From: Alphaproteobacteria bacterium
GTDB lineage: Bacteria > Pseudomonadota > Alphaproteobacteria > Rhizobiales > Aestuariivirgaceae
Length of the DNA: 16,427 nt
Direction of reading: 5' to 3'
Assembly (NCBI GenBank): GCA_024279045.1
Contig: JAJRRZ010000004.1
Location: 1-16,427, forward strand
Below are positions 1-6,866 of this stretch, in pieces. Within the stretch, counting starts at the first letter, position 1. Each line of letters opens with the position of its first letter. Both the position numbers and the translations under genes were made by a program. Under the pieces are notes generated by a model. That model was not told the origin of the DNA, made no database searches, and saw nothing but the letters and a program-made list of their open reading frames with translations.

Positions 1-405
1 CAGTTGCTTGCGCCAGGAGCGCGAGGTGGCGGGCACCAGCCGTCCGCCGGATGATGCGCCCATCACCGGGTCGATGACCATGGGCACACCGGCCTTGAGC
101 AGGGCCAGAGCCTCCACCACCGCCTCCACCACCTGCGCGGAAGGCAGCAGGCCGATCTTCACTGCTGCCACCGGCAGATCTTCCAGCACGGCGCGGATTT
201 GCGAATGGATGATGAGCGGATCCGCCGGGTCGATGTGGCTGACGCCCTCGGCATTCTGCGCGGTTAGCGCCGCCGCCACCGGCGCGACGTGCACGCCCAC
301 CGCCTCGCCGGCGCGGATGTCGGCGGCCAACCCGGCGTGGCCCGTGGGATCGATGCCGCCGATGGCCAGCACGACGGGGCGTTGTTGTATCACGGTGCTG
401 CTCAT
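1..405 (-). CDS. thiD: Hydroxymethylpyrimidine/phosphomethylpyrimidine kinase, 5' part only (C-terminus beyond window edge)
   Basis: The reading frame starts at ATG 405-403 and stays open for 135 codons to the first base of the window, so only the N-terminal half is visible. The fragment fits ThiD, which phosphorylates HMP and HMP-P to HMP-PP in the cytoplasm as the pyrimidine half of thiamin. Visible ThiD hallmarks are a glycine-rich N-terminal motif (GGIDPTGHAG, residues 14-23), ALTAQNAEGV, VKIGLLPS and VIDPVMGASSGG. The first motif differs from the usual GSDSxGGAG type and is nearer the HDPTGGAG variant, with Ile for His and His for Gly. A GGGAGAG Shine-Dalgarno lies 7-8 bases before the ATG. 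The start overlaps the thiE stop by four bases (ATGA), so translation is probably coupled. It is the third enzyme gene of the riboswitch-led operon. Confidence 0.9.
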   Translation of the reverse strand, partial: MSSTVIQQRPVVLAIGGIDPTGHAGLAADIRAGEAVGVHVAPVAAALTAQNAEGVSHIDPADPLIIHSQIRAVLEDLPVAAVKIGLLPSAQVVEAVVEALALLKAGVPMVIDPVMGASSGGRLVPATSRSWRKQL

Positions 406-1073
406 GGCTGTCTCTCCCGCAATGCGGCATCGACAACGGCGCGCAGTTCGCCGGTGGCCTGTTCGGGATCATCCGCCGCGCACACCGCGGAGATGACGGC
501 CACGCCATCGGCCCCGGCGGCAATGACCTCGGCGGCGTTGTGCGCCTTGATGCCGGAGATGGCGACGATGAGCAGATCGGGTGCGCGGGCGCGCATCAGG
601 CCCTGCATGCGCGCAAAACCCTCGATGCCGGCGGGGCCGAGCGGCTGCTGTTTGCTGGCGGTGGGGAAGATGCCGCCGATGGCGGCGTAGCCGAGCGCTT
701 CCACCGGCGCGCTTTCCACCTCCGCCAGCGTCTTGTGCGACAGGCCGATGATGGCCTTTTCGCCCAGCAAGGCGCGTGTCTCGGCGGCGGGCAGGTCGGA
801 CTGGCCGACATGCGCGCCTTCAGCCCGTGCGGCCAGCGCCACGTCCACGCGGTCGTTGATGACGAGCGGCACGTTGAACGGTTGCAGCATCTCCCGTAAG
901 CGGCGCGCCAGGCGCAGCATGGCGGGAATGTCGGCGGATTTGTCGCGCAACTGGATGATGGTGGCGCCTCCCCTTGCCGCCGCCTCGGCCACGTGCAGCG
1001 GGTCGCGCCCGGCGCAAGCCGCGGGGTCGATGATCACGTAACAGCGCACATCTGCCTTGCGGATGGTGTTCAT
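402..1073 (-). CDS. thiE: Thiamin-phosphate synthase
   Basis: The 223-residue protein has the length and motif order of ThiE, the TIM-barrel enzyme that joins HMP-PP and thiazole phosphate to make thiamin phosphate. Visible motifs are IQLRDK (residues 40-45, with the pyrophosphate-binding Arg/Lys), INDRVDVAL (72-80), GAHVGQSDLP (86-95), IGLSH (109-113), IFPTASK (135-141), AISGI (171-175) and GADGVAVISA (187-196, phosphate-binding). The start at 1073 has a GGGGGAAG ribosome site about 5-7 bases upstream and overlaps the thiM stop by four bases (ATGA). Its own stop overlaps the thiD start in the same way. It lies downstream of the TPP riboswitch and should be repressed by thiamin pyrophosphate. 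No key residue looks missing. Confidence 0.95.
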   Translation of the reverse strand: MNTIRKADVRCYVIIDPAACAGRDPLHVAEAAARGGATIIQLRDKSADIPAMLRLARRLREMLQPFNVPLVINDRVDVALAARAEGAHVGQSDLPAAETRALLGEKAIIGLSHKTLAEVESAPVEALGYAAIGGIFPTASKQQPLGPAGIEGFARMQGLMRARAPDLLIVAISGIKAHNAAEVIAAGADGVAVISAVCAADDPEQATGELRAVVDAALRERQP

Positions 1074-1846
1074 GATGCTTCCCCCAGCCGGTGCAGTTCA
1101 TCGAGAAAGGCGATGCGGAAGCTGCCCGGGCCGCGCATTCCTTCCGCGGCGCGGCTGCCGGCCTCGGCGAAGGCGCGCGCGGCGGCGCGGGCGGCGGTGA
1201 AGGCATCATCGGCCACCGCCAGCAGTGCGGCGCAGGCAATGCCCAGCGCGCAGCCGAAACCGGGCAGGGTGTCCATGAACACATGACCGCCGGTGATGGT
1301 GGTGGTGCGGGTGCCGTCGCTGATGATGTCCGTCTCGCCGCTGATGAGCACCACCGCGCCGGAAGCGATGGCCAGTTGCGCCGGCAGGTTGTCGTTGCCG
1401 AGGGTGCTACCGGGCGTGTTGCTGGAGGCTGCGCCGGAGCCGTTGCCGGTGTCATCGCCCGCCAGCACGCGCAGTTCATTGGCGTTGGGCTTGAGGATGG
1501 CGGGGTAGTATTGCAGCAATGCCAGCGCATGCGCCTTGCGCCGGGGCGAGGCGTGGGCCAGCACCGGGTCGAGCACCCAGGGCACGCCTGCGGCATCAGC
1601 GGCCCGCGCGGCGGCTTGTGCGCCTTCCCGGCGCAGCGGGTCTGGCTGGCTGAGGTTGACCAGCACGGCATCAGCCGTTGTCGCCAAGTGGCGGGCCTCG
1701 TCCGGCTCGTGGGTGAGGGCAGGGGCAGCGCCCAGCGCCCCGGCCACATCGGCGATGAAGGGGACGACCACGGCACCAGCCACCGCATGCAGGCGGGGGC
1801 GGCGCCGGTGCAGGCGTTGCAGGAGATTGCGAACGTCGTCAGCCAT
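1070..1846 (-). CDS. thiM: Divergent hydroxyethylthiazole kinase (ThiM-like, ribokinase fold)
   Basis: The 258-residue protein matches ThiM, which phosphorylates hydroxyethylthiazole during salvage, in length and overall pattern: LGAAPALTHEPDEA (38-51), ADAVLVNLS (59-67), WVLDP (90-94), NANELRVLAG (121-130), SGETDIISDG (169-178) and LPGFGCALG (194-202), where Cys199 aligns with the ThiM active-site cysteine. Several usual motifs are changed. The HxITNxV and NFTAN segment that lines the thiazole pocket reads HAVAGAV then PFIAD, the DPVGAGAT loop reads DPVLAHAS, and the anion-hole GTGC reads GFGC. A Gly/Ser/Asn-rich insertion lies near residues 132-155. The start at 1846 has only a weak ribosome site, and the stop of a short upstream ORF overlaps it. 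It is the first enzyme gene after the TPP riboswitch. Kinase activity on a thiazole alcohol is inferred from family and context. Confidence 0.82.
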   Translation of the reverse strand: MADDVRNLLQRLHRRRPRLHAVAGAVVVPFIADVAGALGAAPALTHEPDEARHLATTADAVLVNLSQPDPLRREGAQAAARAADAAGVPWVLDPVLAHASPRRKAHALALLQYYPAILKPNANELRVLAGDDTGNGSGAASSNTPGSTLGNDNLPAQLAIASGAVVLISGETDIISDGTRTTTITGGHVFMDTLPGFGCALGIACAALLAVADDAFTAARAAARAFAEAGSRAAEGMRGPGSFRIAFLDELHRLGEAS

Positions 1847-1949
1847 GCAATGCGCCCGTGTGCGCGGTCATGCACGCAGGGGCGATGATGGTGGCGGATG
1901 GCGGCATGGCAATGGCAGGCGATGTGCCAGAGATGGTGCGATGCGTCAT
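1839..1949 (-). CDS. Candidate 36-codon leader ORF between the TPP riboswitch and thiM
   Basis: An ATG at 1949-1947 lies three bases after a GAGGGA Shine-Dalgarno that itself overlaps the 3' strand of the riboswitch P1 helix. The frame encodes 36 residues rich in Ala, Thr, Ser and Pro with no recognisable motif. Its TGA (1841-1839) overlaps the thiM start within ATGGCTGA, the arrangement expected for translational coupling, and thiM has no strong ribosome site of its own. It could be a leader peptide that passes riboswitch control on to thiM, the decayed start of a longer thiM, or a chance frame. I do not recognise it. Confidence 0.35.
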   Translation of the reverse strand: MTHRTISGTSPAIAMPPSATIIAPACMTAHTGALHG

Positions 1950-1955
1950 CTGTCC

Positions 1956-2074
1956 CTCATTCCCTACGCCGGCACGACCCGGATCAGGTTCGACGGGTTG
2001 GCGGCGGGTTGCGGGCGCTGTGGCCCTTGCCCGCATGTTCGCCTCTCAGCCTCGCGCGCGAAGCACCCCGTGAG
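1956..2074 (-). promoter_or_regulatory. TPP (thi-box) riboswitch
   Basis: Read on the minus strand, the segment has all the conserved TPP aptamer landmarks in order: CTCACGGGGTGC at the 5' side (2074-2063), CTGAGA (2049-2044), a P3 extension with seven-base arms TGCGGGC and GCCCGCA, GAACCTGATCCGGGTC, and GCGTAGGGAATGAG at the 3' end. CTCA and TGAG can close helix P1. A Shine-Dalgarno GAGGGA (1958-1953) begins inside the 3' strand of P1, and no terminator hairpin with a T run follows. Control is therefore probably at translation: TPP binding would stabilise P1 and hide the ribosome site. It leads the thiM-thiE-thiD operon. Confidence 0.95.
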
Positions 2075-2096
2075 GTTCTTGATGGCTGCCTGTGTA

Positions 2097-2126
2097 GCAC
2101 ATGTGCCGGGCGCTGGGGAGTCCCCA
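2097..2126. promoter_or_regulatory. Two short perfect dyads upstream of the thiamin riboswitch
   Basis: GCACATGTGC (2097-2106) is a perfect 10-bp palindrome, and TGGGGAGTCCCCA (2114-2126) is a perfect dyad with a one-base centre. They lie 23-52 bases upstream of the aptamer on the minus strand, where the thi operon promoter should be. They may be operator sites or chance. No clear -35/-10 pair is visible. The rest of 2127-2312, up to purH, shows nothing else I can support. Confidence 0.25.
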
Positions 2127-2312
2127 TGATGTTGCCGGGTGTTGCGGCGGAGATTTCATGGCGGGGACAAGACATTCGCACCGGCGCTCATGCGGGGGGA
2201 GGTTTTCCAGCAGCCGTGGCGATGCGCTTTTGCCGGTGGCGGGCATCTGCTAAGAGGCGTGCCAGAGATCATTCTTGCTTCATCACGGGTTTCATCACAG
2301 GGAGTCATTGCC

Positions 2313-3902
2313 ATGCCCAGCCCCGTGCGCCGCGCGCTGCTTTCCGTTTCCGACAAGACCGGCCTGGTGGACTTCGCCAGGGCGTTGGTGGAGAAGTTTG
2401 GCGTGGAGCTGATTTCCACTGGCGGCACGGCAAAAGCGCTGAAGGAGGCCGGATTGCCGGTGCAGGATGTGTCCGACATCACCGGCTTTCCGGAAATCAT
2501 GGATGGGCGGGTGAAGACGCTGCATCCGAACGTGCATGGCGGCATCCTGGCGGTGCGCGGCAATGCCGAACACGAGGCGGCCATGGCCGAACACGGCATT
2601 GCGCCGGTCGATCTGGTGGCGGTGAACCTCTATCCGTTCGAGGAAACGCTGGCGAGGGGTGCGGATTACGACACCATCGTGGAGAACATCGACATCGGTG
2701 GTCCGGCGATGATCCGCGCCGCGGCGAAGAACCACGCCTCGGTGGCGGTGGTGGTTGACCCGGCTGATTACGACAAGCTGCTGGGCGACATGGAGCAGCA
2801 CTCCGGCGGCACCTGCACGAAATTCCGCCGCAAGCTGGCGCAGAAGGCATTTGCGCGCACCGCGGCCTATGACGCGGCCATTTCCAACTGGCTGGGCGCG
2901 GTGGTGGAAAGCCCCGATAACCCGCAAGAGGCCTTTCCGCGCACCTTCACCGCGCAGTTCATCAAGGCGCAGGACATGCGCTATGGCGAAAACCCGCACC
3001 AGCGCGCCGCCTTCTATGTCGATCGCGACGGCGCGGCGGAGCCGTGCATCGCCACCGCGCAACAGTTGCAGGGCAAGGAGCTGTCCTACAACAACATTGC
3101 CGATGCCGATGCGGCGCTGGAGTGCGTGAAGCAGTTCGACGCCAAGCAGGAAGGTGCGGCCTGCGTGATCGTGAAGCATGCCAACCCCTGCGGCGTGGCT
3201 GTGGCGGCGGATCAGATGCAGGCCTATGAACGGGCCTTTCAGACCGATCCGGAATCGGCCTTCGGCGGCATCATTGCCTTCAACCAGCCGCTGGACGAAG
3301 CGGTGGCGAAGGCCATTGTCGAGCGCCAGTTCGTGGAGGTGATCATCGCGCCGGAGGTGAGCGAGGCGGCGCGCGCGGCCATTGCGGCGAAAAAGAACGT
3401 GCGGCTGCTGCGCACCGGCATGTGGCAGGGCGCGGGCGCGCCACGGCTGGACTTCAAGCGCGTGAACGGCGGGCTGCTGGTGCAGGATGCCGATCTGGCG
3501 CTGCATGAGGAGCTGAAGACGGTTACCGAACGCGCGCCGACGGAAGAGGAGCTGCGCGACCTGATCTTTGCGTGGAAGGTGTGCAAGTTCGTCAAGTCCA
3601 ACGCCATCGTCTATGCGAAGGATCGGCGCACCATCGGTGTTGGCGCCGGCCAGATGAGCCGTGTGAACTCCGCGCGTATCGCGCGCATCAAGGCCGAGCA
3701 CGCCGGGCTTGAGGTGAAAGGTTCGGTGGTGGCGTCCGATGCCTTCTTCCCCTTCGCCGACGGTCTGCTGGAGGCGGCGGGCGCGGGTTGCACGGCGGTG
3801 ATCCAGCCCGGCGGCTCCATCCGCGACGAAGAAGTGATCAAGGCGGCGGATGAACAGGGCCTGGCGATGGTGTTCACCGGCATGCGGCACTTCCGCCATT
3901 GA
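2313..3902 (+). CDS. purH: Bifunctional AICAR formyltransferase / IMP cyclohydrolase
   Basis: The 529-residue protein catalyses the last two steps of IMP synthesis in the cytoplasm. Residues 1 to about 200 form the MGS-fold IMP cyclohydrolase, with ALLSVSDKTGL (8-18), STGGTAKAL (35-43), FPEIMDGRVKTLHP (59-72) and ENIDIGGPAMIRAAAKNH (124-141). Residues from about 215 onward are the formyltransferase, with DMRYGENPHQRAAFY (221-235), KELSYNNIADADAA (255-268), the catalytic Lys-His pair in VKHANPCG (288-289), and SDAFFPFADG near the C-terminus. The start at 2313 has AGGGAG eight bases upstream and begins right before the first conserved strand. The same frame is open for 58 more codons upstream without family similarity, so I reject that longer start. 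The gene is convergent with the heparinase-like gene, 49 bases apart. Confidence 0.97.
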   Translation: MPSPVRRALLSVSDKTGLVDFARALVEKFGVELISTGGTAKALKEAGLPVQDVSDITGFPEIMDGRVKTLHPNVHGGILAVRGNAEHEAAMAEHGIAPVDLVAVNLYPFEETLARGADYDTIVENIDIGGPAMIRAAAKNHASVAVVVDPADYDKLLGDMEQHSGGTCTKFRRKLAQKAFARTAAYDAAISNWLGAVVESPDNPQEAFPRTFTAQFIKAQDMRYGENPHQRAAFYVDRDGAAEPCIATAQQLQGKELSYNNIADADAALECVKQFDAKQEGAACVIVKHANPCGVAVAADQMQAYERAFQTDPESAFGGIIAFNQPLDEAVAKAIVERQFVEVIIAPEVSEAARAAIAAKKNVRLLRTGMWQGAGAPRLDFKRVNGGLLVQDADLALHEELKTVTERAPTEEELRDLIFAWKVCKFVKSNAIVYAKDRRTIGVGAGQMSRVNSARIARIKAEHAGLEVKGSVVASDAFFPFADGLLEAAGAGCTAVIQPGGSIRDEEVIKAADEQGLAMVFTGMRHFRH

Positions 3903-3951
3903 CGATAGAAACCACGGGCGGCTGGCGGCGGCACAGGCGCGGGTGTCGGTC

Positions 3952-5736
3952 TCAGTCCAGCGGCAGCGCCGGGGTTTGTGTGCTGGCCTTGCGCGGCGAG
4001 CGGCGGCGCGAAGAGGTGGCGGAGATTTTCTTCAGCCGCCAGTTGACCGTGCAGCCAATGGCCGGGCAGATGCCATGCAGCACGATCTGCGTGCTGCGGC
4101 GCGGGCCGTTCTCGCCCGCCATCAGGATGCTTTCCTCCAGCGCCAGCCGGGCATTGCGGGCGGAAAAGCTCCAGCCGGAACGGTCCGGCAGCATCAGCAT
4201 CACCGACAGGCCGTCGCGGGCCATGCTGGCCTTCACCGCCGGGTGCAGGTGAAAGCGGATGGTGAAGGGAAGTTCCACCTGTCCGCCGGGCACCTGCAGC
4301 GGCTCGAAGGCATCCTCGCCGCGCAGGTCGGCACCATCGGTGGCCAGGAACAGCCGGCGTTGCGCCATCATGCCGTGTGTCTTGCGCCAGCCGTCATGTT
4401 CGGCCTGCAGCAACATGCCGGGGGCGGCGCGCTCCAACCGGGCGGAAACACATGGCCCTTCGGCCATTGGTGCGCCCAGCAGCCAGCGCCCGAGCAGCGA
4501 ATCGTGCAGTTTTCCGGCATCGCCCTCGCCCAGCACCGGCGTGCAATGCGCGGCGCTCATGCGGGCGGCCTCGTCCAGCTCCGGCATCTCGCGCAGTGGT
4601 GCGCCGCAACTGGTGAAGATGCGCTGCCCGGCGCTGGAAAACTCGATGGCCAGCGGCGACAGCGCGCCCGCGGGGTTGTGCCAGGGCAATGGTGGCGCGC
4701 CGACATCGGCCAGCAACACGCTGTTGCCGCCGGTCAGCCGCGCAAAGCCAGCATGCGGGGCCAGATCCAGCGGTGCGCCGCCTGTGGTGTCATAAGTTTC
4801 CAGCAGCCGCGCCAGCCAGGCCCTGCCGGTGTGGCGGGCGCCGTGAAACAGCGCCAGCGAGCCGTCGGCATGGCGCAGCATGCGCAGCATCGGCAGGGCC
4901 TTTTCCGCCACCTGTTCCATGGTGGCTGGCACCTCCAGCCCGGCCATTTCCACCGTCTGGCGCAGTGGCAGCAAGGTGCCAAGCACGTCGAGCAACACCA
5001 GCGGCGCGCGCGAGACATGGCCGCCATCGGGCAGGAATTGCCGCTCCAGCTCCTCGGCCAGCGCAACGAGTGCCTGGGTGCGGATTTGCAGGTTGTCCGA
5101 CAGGGCCAGCGCGGCAAAGGCGCGGGCCATCATCACCTCCAGCCGGTCCAGCGCTGTCAGCCCGGCAGTGGGTGTGGCCTGCACGGTGCGCCACTGTTGC
5201 GCCAGCCCGGCCAGCAGGCGGGCGGCAAAGGTGTCTTGCGCGCCGTGCAGCAGCAGTGGCGCGGCGGCGCACAGGTTGACGAGGCGGCGAGCCAGCACCG
5301 GCGCCTGCTGCGCCTGCCGCGGCAGGGTGCGGCGGCGCAGGCGATCCAGCCAGTCGAGCACCAGGGTGCGCGCCATCAGCCGCCACAAGCGTTTCTCGCC
5401 GTTGAGCAGCGTGAAGATCCAGTCGAAGCCGTGCAGTGCGCGCAGCCAGTCGCGTGGGGTGTCGTGGCGGTCGAAGATCACCTCGCCCTGGGCATATACC
5501 TCGCTGCCGGCCAGCAGCCAGCGCCCGCGGCAGATGTCTTCCGCGCGGGCGCGCACATGGCGCAGCGGCGCGGGCATGTGCTGGGCCAGGCGCTGCACCC
5601 GCACCGCGGCGGGGCGATGGCGCAGCACGCCGCGCACCGGCTCCAGCAGGCGCGCGCCGGCGCGTTCGCCAGCCATGCGCAGCATGACGGCGTGGCTGGC
5701 GGCGCTGGTGGGCTGGGTGCTGATGTCGTGTTGCAT
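3952..5736 (-). CDS. Heparinase II/III-family protein
   Basis: The 594-residue protein matches the heparinase II/III-like family often found beside purH in Alphaproteobacteria. An alpha-helical N-terminal half (roughly residues 60-330) carries LHGFDWIFTLLNG and the DGGHVSRAPLVLLDVLGTLL segment. The C-terminal beta-sandwich half carries DVGAPP, EFSSAGQRIFTSCGAP, AARMSAAHC, HDGWRKTHG and RFHLHPAVKAS. Characterised relatives are polysaccharide lyases acting on uronic acid-containing glycans, but the substrate of this cytosolic-looking subfamily is not known to me. No signal peptide is visible, which argues against a secreted lyase. The start at 5736 is the first possible one because an in-frame stop lies two codons upstream. 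The basic, Ser/Arg-rich C-terminus (RRRSPRKAS) is likely disordered. Confidence 0.85.
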   Translation of the reverse strand: MQHDISTQPTSAASHAVMLRMAGERAGARLLEPVRGVLRHRPAAVRVQRLAQHMPAPLRHVRARAEDICRGRWLLAGSEVYAQGEVIFDRHDTPRDWLRALHGFDWIFTLLNGEKRLWRLMARTLVLDWLDRLRRRTLPRQAQQAPVLARRLVNLCAAAPLLLHGAQDTFAARLLAGLAQQWRTVQATPTAGLTALDRLEVMMARAFAALALSDNLQIRTQALVALAEELERQFLPDGGHVSRAPLVLLDVLGTLLPLRQTVEMAGLEVPATMEQVAEKALPMLRMLRHADGSLALFHGARHTGRAWLARLLETYDTTGGAPLDLAPHAGFARLTGGNSVLLADVGAPPLPWHNPAGALSPLAIEFSSAGQRIFTSCGAPLREMPELDEAARMSAAHCTPVLGEGDAGKLHDSLLGRWLLGAPMAEGPCVSARLERAAPGMLLQAEHDGWRKTHGMMAQRRLFLATDGADLRGEDAFEPLQVPGGQVELPFTIRFHLHPAVKASMARDGLSVMLMLPDRSGWSFSARNARLALEESILMAGENGPRRSTQIVLHGICPAIGCTVNWRLKKISATSSRRRSPRKASTQTPALPLD

Positions 5737-5800
5737 GGCTCACCATTGCGGGGGCTGGATGCGGGCGCTGCCGTTCCCCCGGCCAGCGCGGACAATTCCG

Positions 5801-5820
5801 TGCCCCATGCAACATGGGCA
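5801..5820. other. Small inverted repeat between hemC and the heparinase-like gene
   Basis: CCCATG (5804-5809) and CATGGG (5813-5818) are perfect arms around CAA. With one bulged C the stem extends to TGCC/GGCA. It lies about 37-56 bases after the hemC stop and 65 before the downstream start on the minus strand. It could be a 3' end hairpin of hemC, but no T run follows, so an intrinsic terminator is not supported. The nearby 5820-5850 is locally AT-rich and might hold a promoter for the downstream gene. Confidence 0.3.
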
Positions 5821-5856
5821 TGGTTAACAAATAACTAATCCCATGGGGTAAACGCT

Positions 5857-6792
5857 TCAGCGCACCAGGGCGTCGCCGGCGGCGCGCAGGATCTCGTGCG
5901 CCGCATCGGCGCCCAGGGCAAAGGCCGTCTCGACGCTGGTCGCGCCGCGGCGCTCGGCGCGCCAGCGTTGCGCGCCATCCAGTGTCAGCGCCTCGCAGCG
6001 CAACCACACCTCATCGCCGTCGATAATGGCATGCGCCGCCAGCGGCGTGCGGCAGGAGCCTTCCAGGGTGATGAGAAAGCCGCGCTCGGCGGCCACGCGA
6101 ACGGCTGTTTCGGCATCGTTCAGCGGCTCCAGCAGGGCGCGGATTTCGGCATCGTCGGCGCGCGTCTCGATGCCGATGGCCCCTTGCGCCACCGCTGGCA
6201 GCATCATCTCCAGCGGCACCGCCTGGGTGATCCTGTTCTCAAGCCCCAGGCGGCGCAGCCCTGCACAGGCGAGAAACGTCGCATCGGCCACGCCATCGGC
6301 CAGTTTCTTCAGCCGCGTATCGACGTTGCCGCGAAACTCCACGATGCGAACATCCGGGCGCATGGCTCTCAGTTGCGCGGCGCGGCGCACCGAGGATGTG
6401 CCGACCACCGCACCTTCGGGCAGATCGTCGATGCCGGCGGCCTTCGGCGAGAGGAAGGCATCGCGCGCATCCTCGCGTGGCAGGTGGCAGACCATCTCCA
6501 GTCCTTCCGGCAGCTCGGCGGGCACGTCCTTCATGGAGTGCACCGCCAGATCGATGCGGCCATCGAGCAGCGCTTCCTCGATCTCCTTGGTGAACAGCCC
6601 CTTGCCGCCGATGTCGGCCAGCGGGCGGTCGCGCACCTTGTCGCCGGTGGTCTTGATGATCACCAGCTCCACTGCCTCCTCCGGCAGGCCGTGCGCAGAG
6701 ATCAACCGCGCCTTCGTTTCGTGCGCCTGGGCCAGCGCCAGTTGCGAGCCGCGGGTGCCGATGCGGATGGGGCGCGAGGGCGTGGTGGACAT
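5857..6792 (-). CDS. hemC: Porphobilinogen deaminase (hydroxymethylbilane synthase)
   Basis: The 311-residue protein polymerises four porphobilinogens to hydroxymethylbilane in tetrapyrrole synthesis. This pathway also supplies the siroheme precursor needed by NirB. Motifs are RIGTRGSQLALAQ near the N-terminus, GDKVRDRPLADIGGKGLFTKE, DLAVHSMKDVP, GTSSVRRAAQL, RGNVDTRLKKL, PAVAQGAIGIE, and LEGSCRTPLAAH, where Cys247 is the attachment site of the dipyrromethane cofactor. I place the start at 6792 (MSTTPSRP, GGAG seven bases upstream), which fits the family N-terminus. An in-frame ATG 13 codons earlier (6831) also has a good GGAAGG site and cannot be excluded. The gene is divergent from tsaD, a common alphaproteobacterial pairing. 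Confidence 0.95.
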   Translation of the reverse strand: MSTTPSRPIRIGTRGSQLALAQAHETKARLISAHGLPEEAVELVIIKTTGDKVRDRPLADIGGKGLFTKEIEEALLDGRIDLAVHSMKDVPAELPEGLEMVCHLPREDARDAFLSPKAAGIDDLPEGAVVGTSSVRRAAQLRAMRPDVRIVEFRGNVDTRLKKLADGVADATFLACAGLRRLGLENRITQAVPLEMMLPAVAQGAIGIETRADDAEIRALLEPLNDAETAVRVAAERGFLITLEGSCRTPLAAHAIIDGDEVWLRCEALTLDGAQRWRAERRGATSVETAFALGADAAHEILRAAGDALVR

Positions 6793-6866
6793 GCAGAGGC
6801 TCCATTGACGGCAGATGACAGCAAAAGGCATGGAAAAGCCTTCCCCGCAGGGATAGATAAGAAGTC

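Noticed and set aside
1091..1888. A 265-codon plus-strand frame opposite thiM
   Set aside because: Gly/Ala/Arg-rich antisense shadow of the operon.
2139..2312. N-terminal extension of purH by 58 codons
   Set aside because: No family similarity. A strong AGGGAG site and conserved PurH N-terminus support the start at 2313.
2295..3899. A 534-codon minus-strand frame opposite purH
   Set aside because: Arg/His-rich antisense shadow. purH on the plus strand is complete and canonical.
3850..5838. A 662-codon plus-strand frame opposite the heparinase-like gene
   Set aside because: Gln/Ala/Gly/His-rich antisense composition without motifs. The minus strand carries clear family patterns.
6793..6866. 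Sigma-70 promoter for tsaD starting from TTGACG at 6805-6810
   Set aside because: No acceptable -10 hexamer lies 16-18 bases downstream, so the -35-like match alone is not enough.
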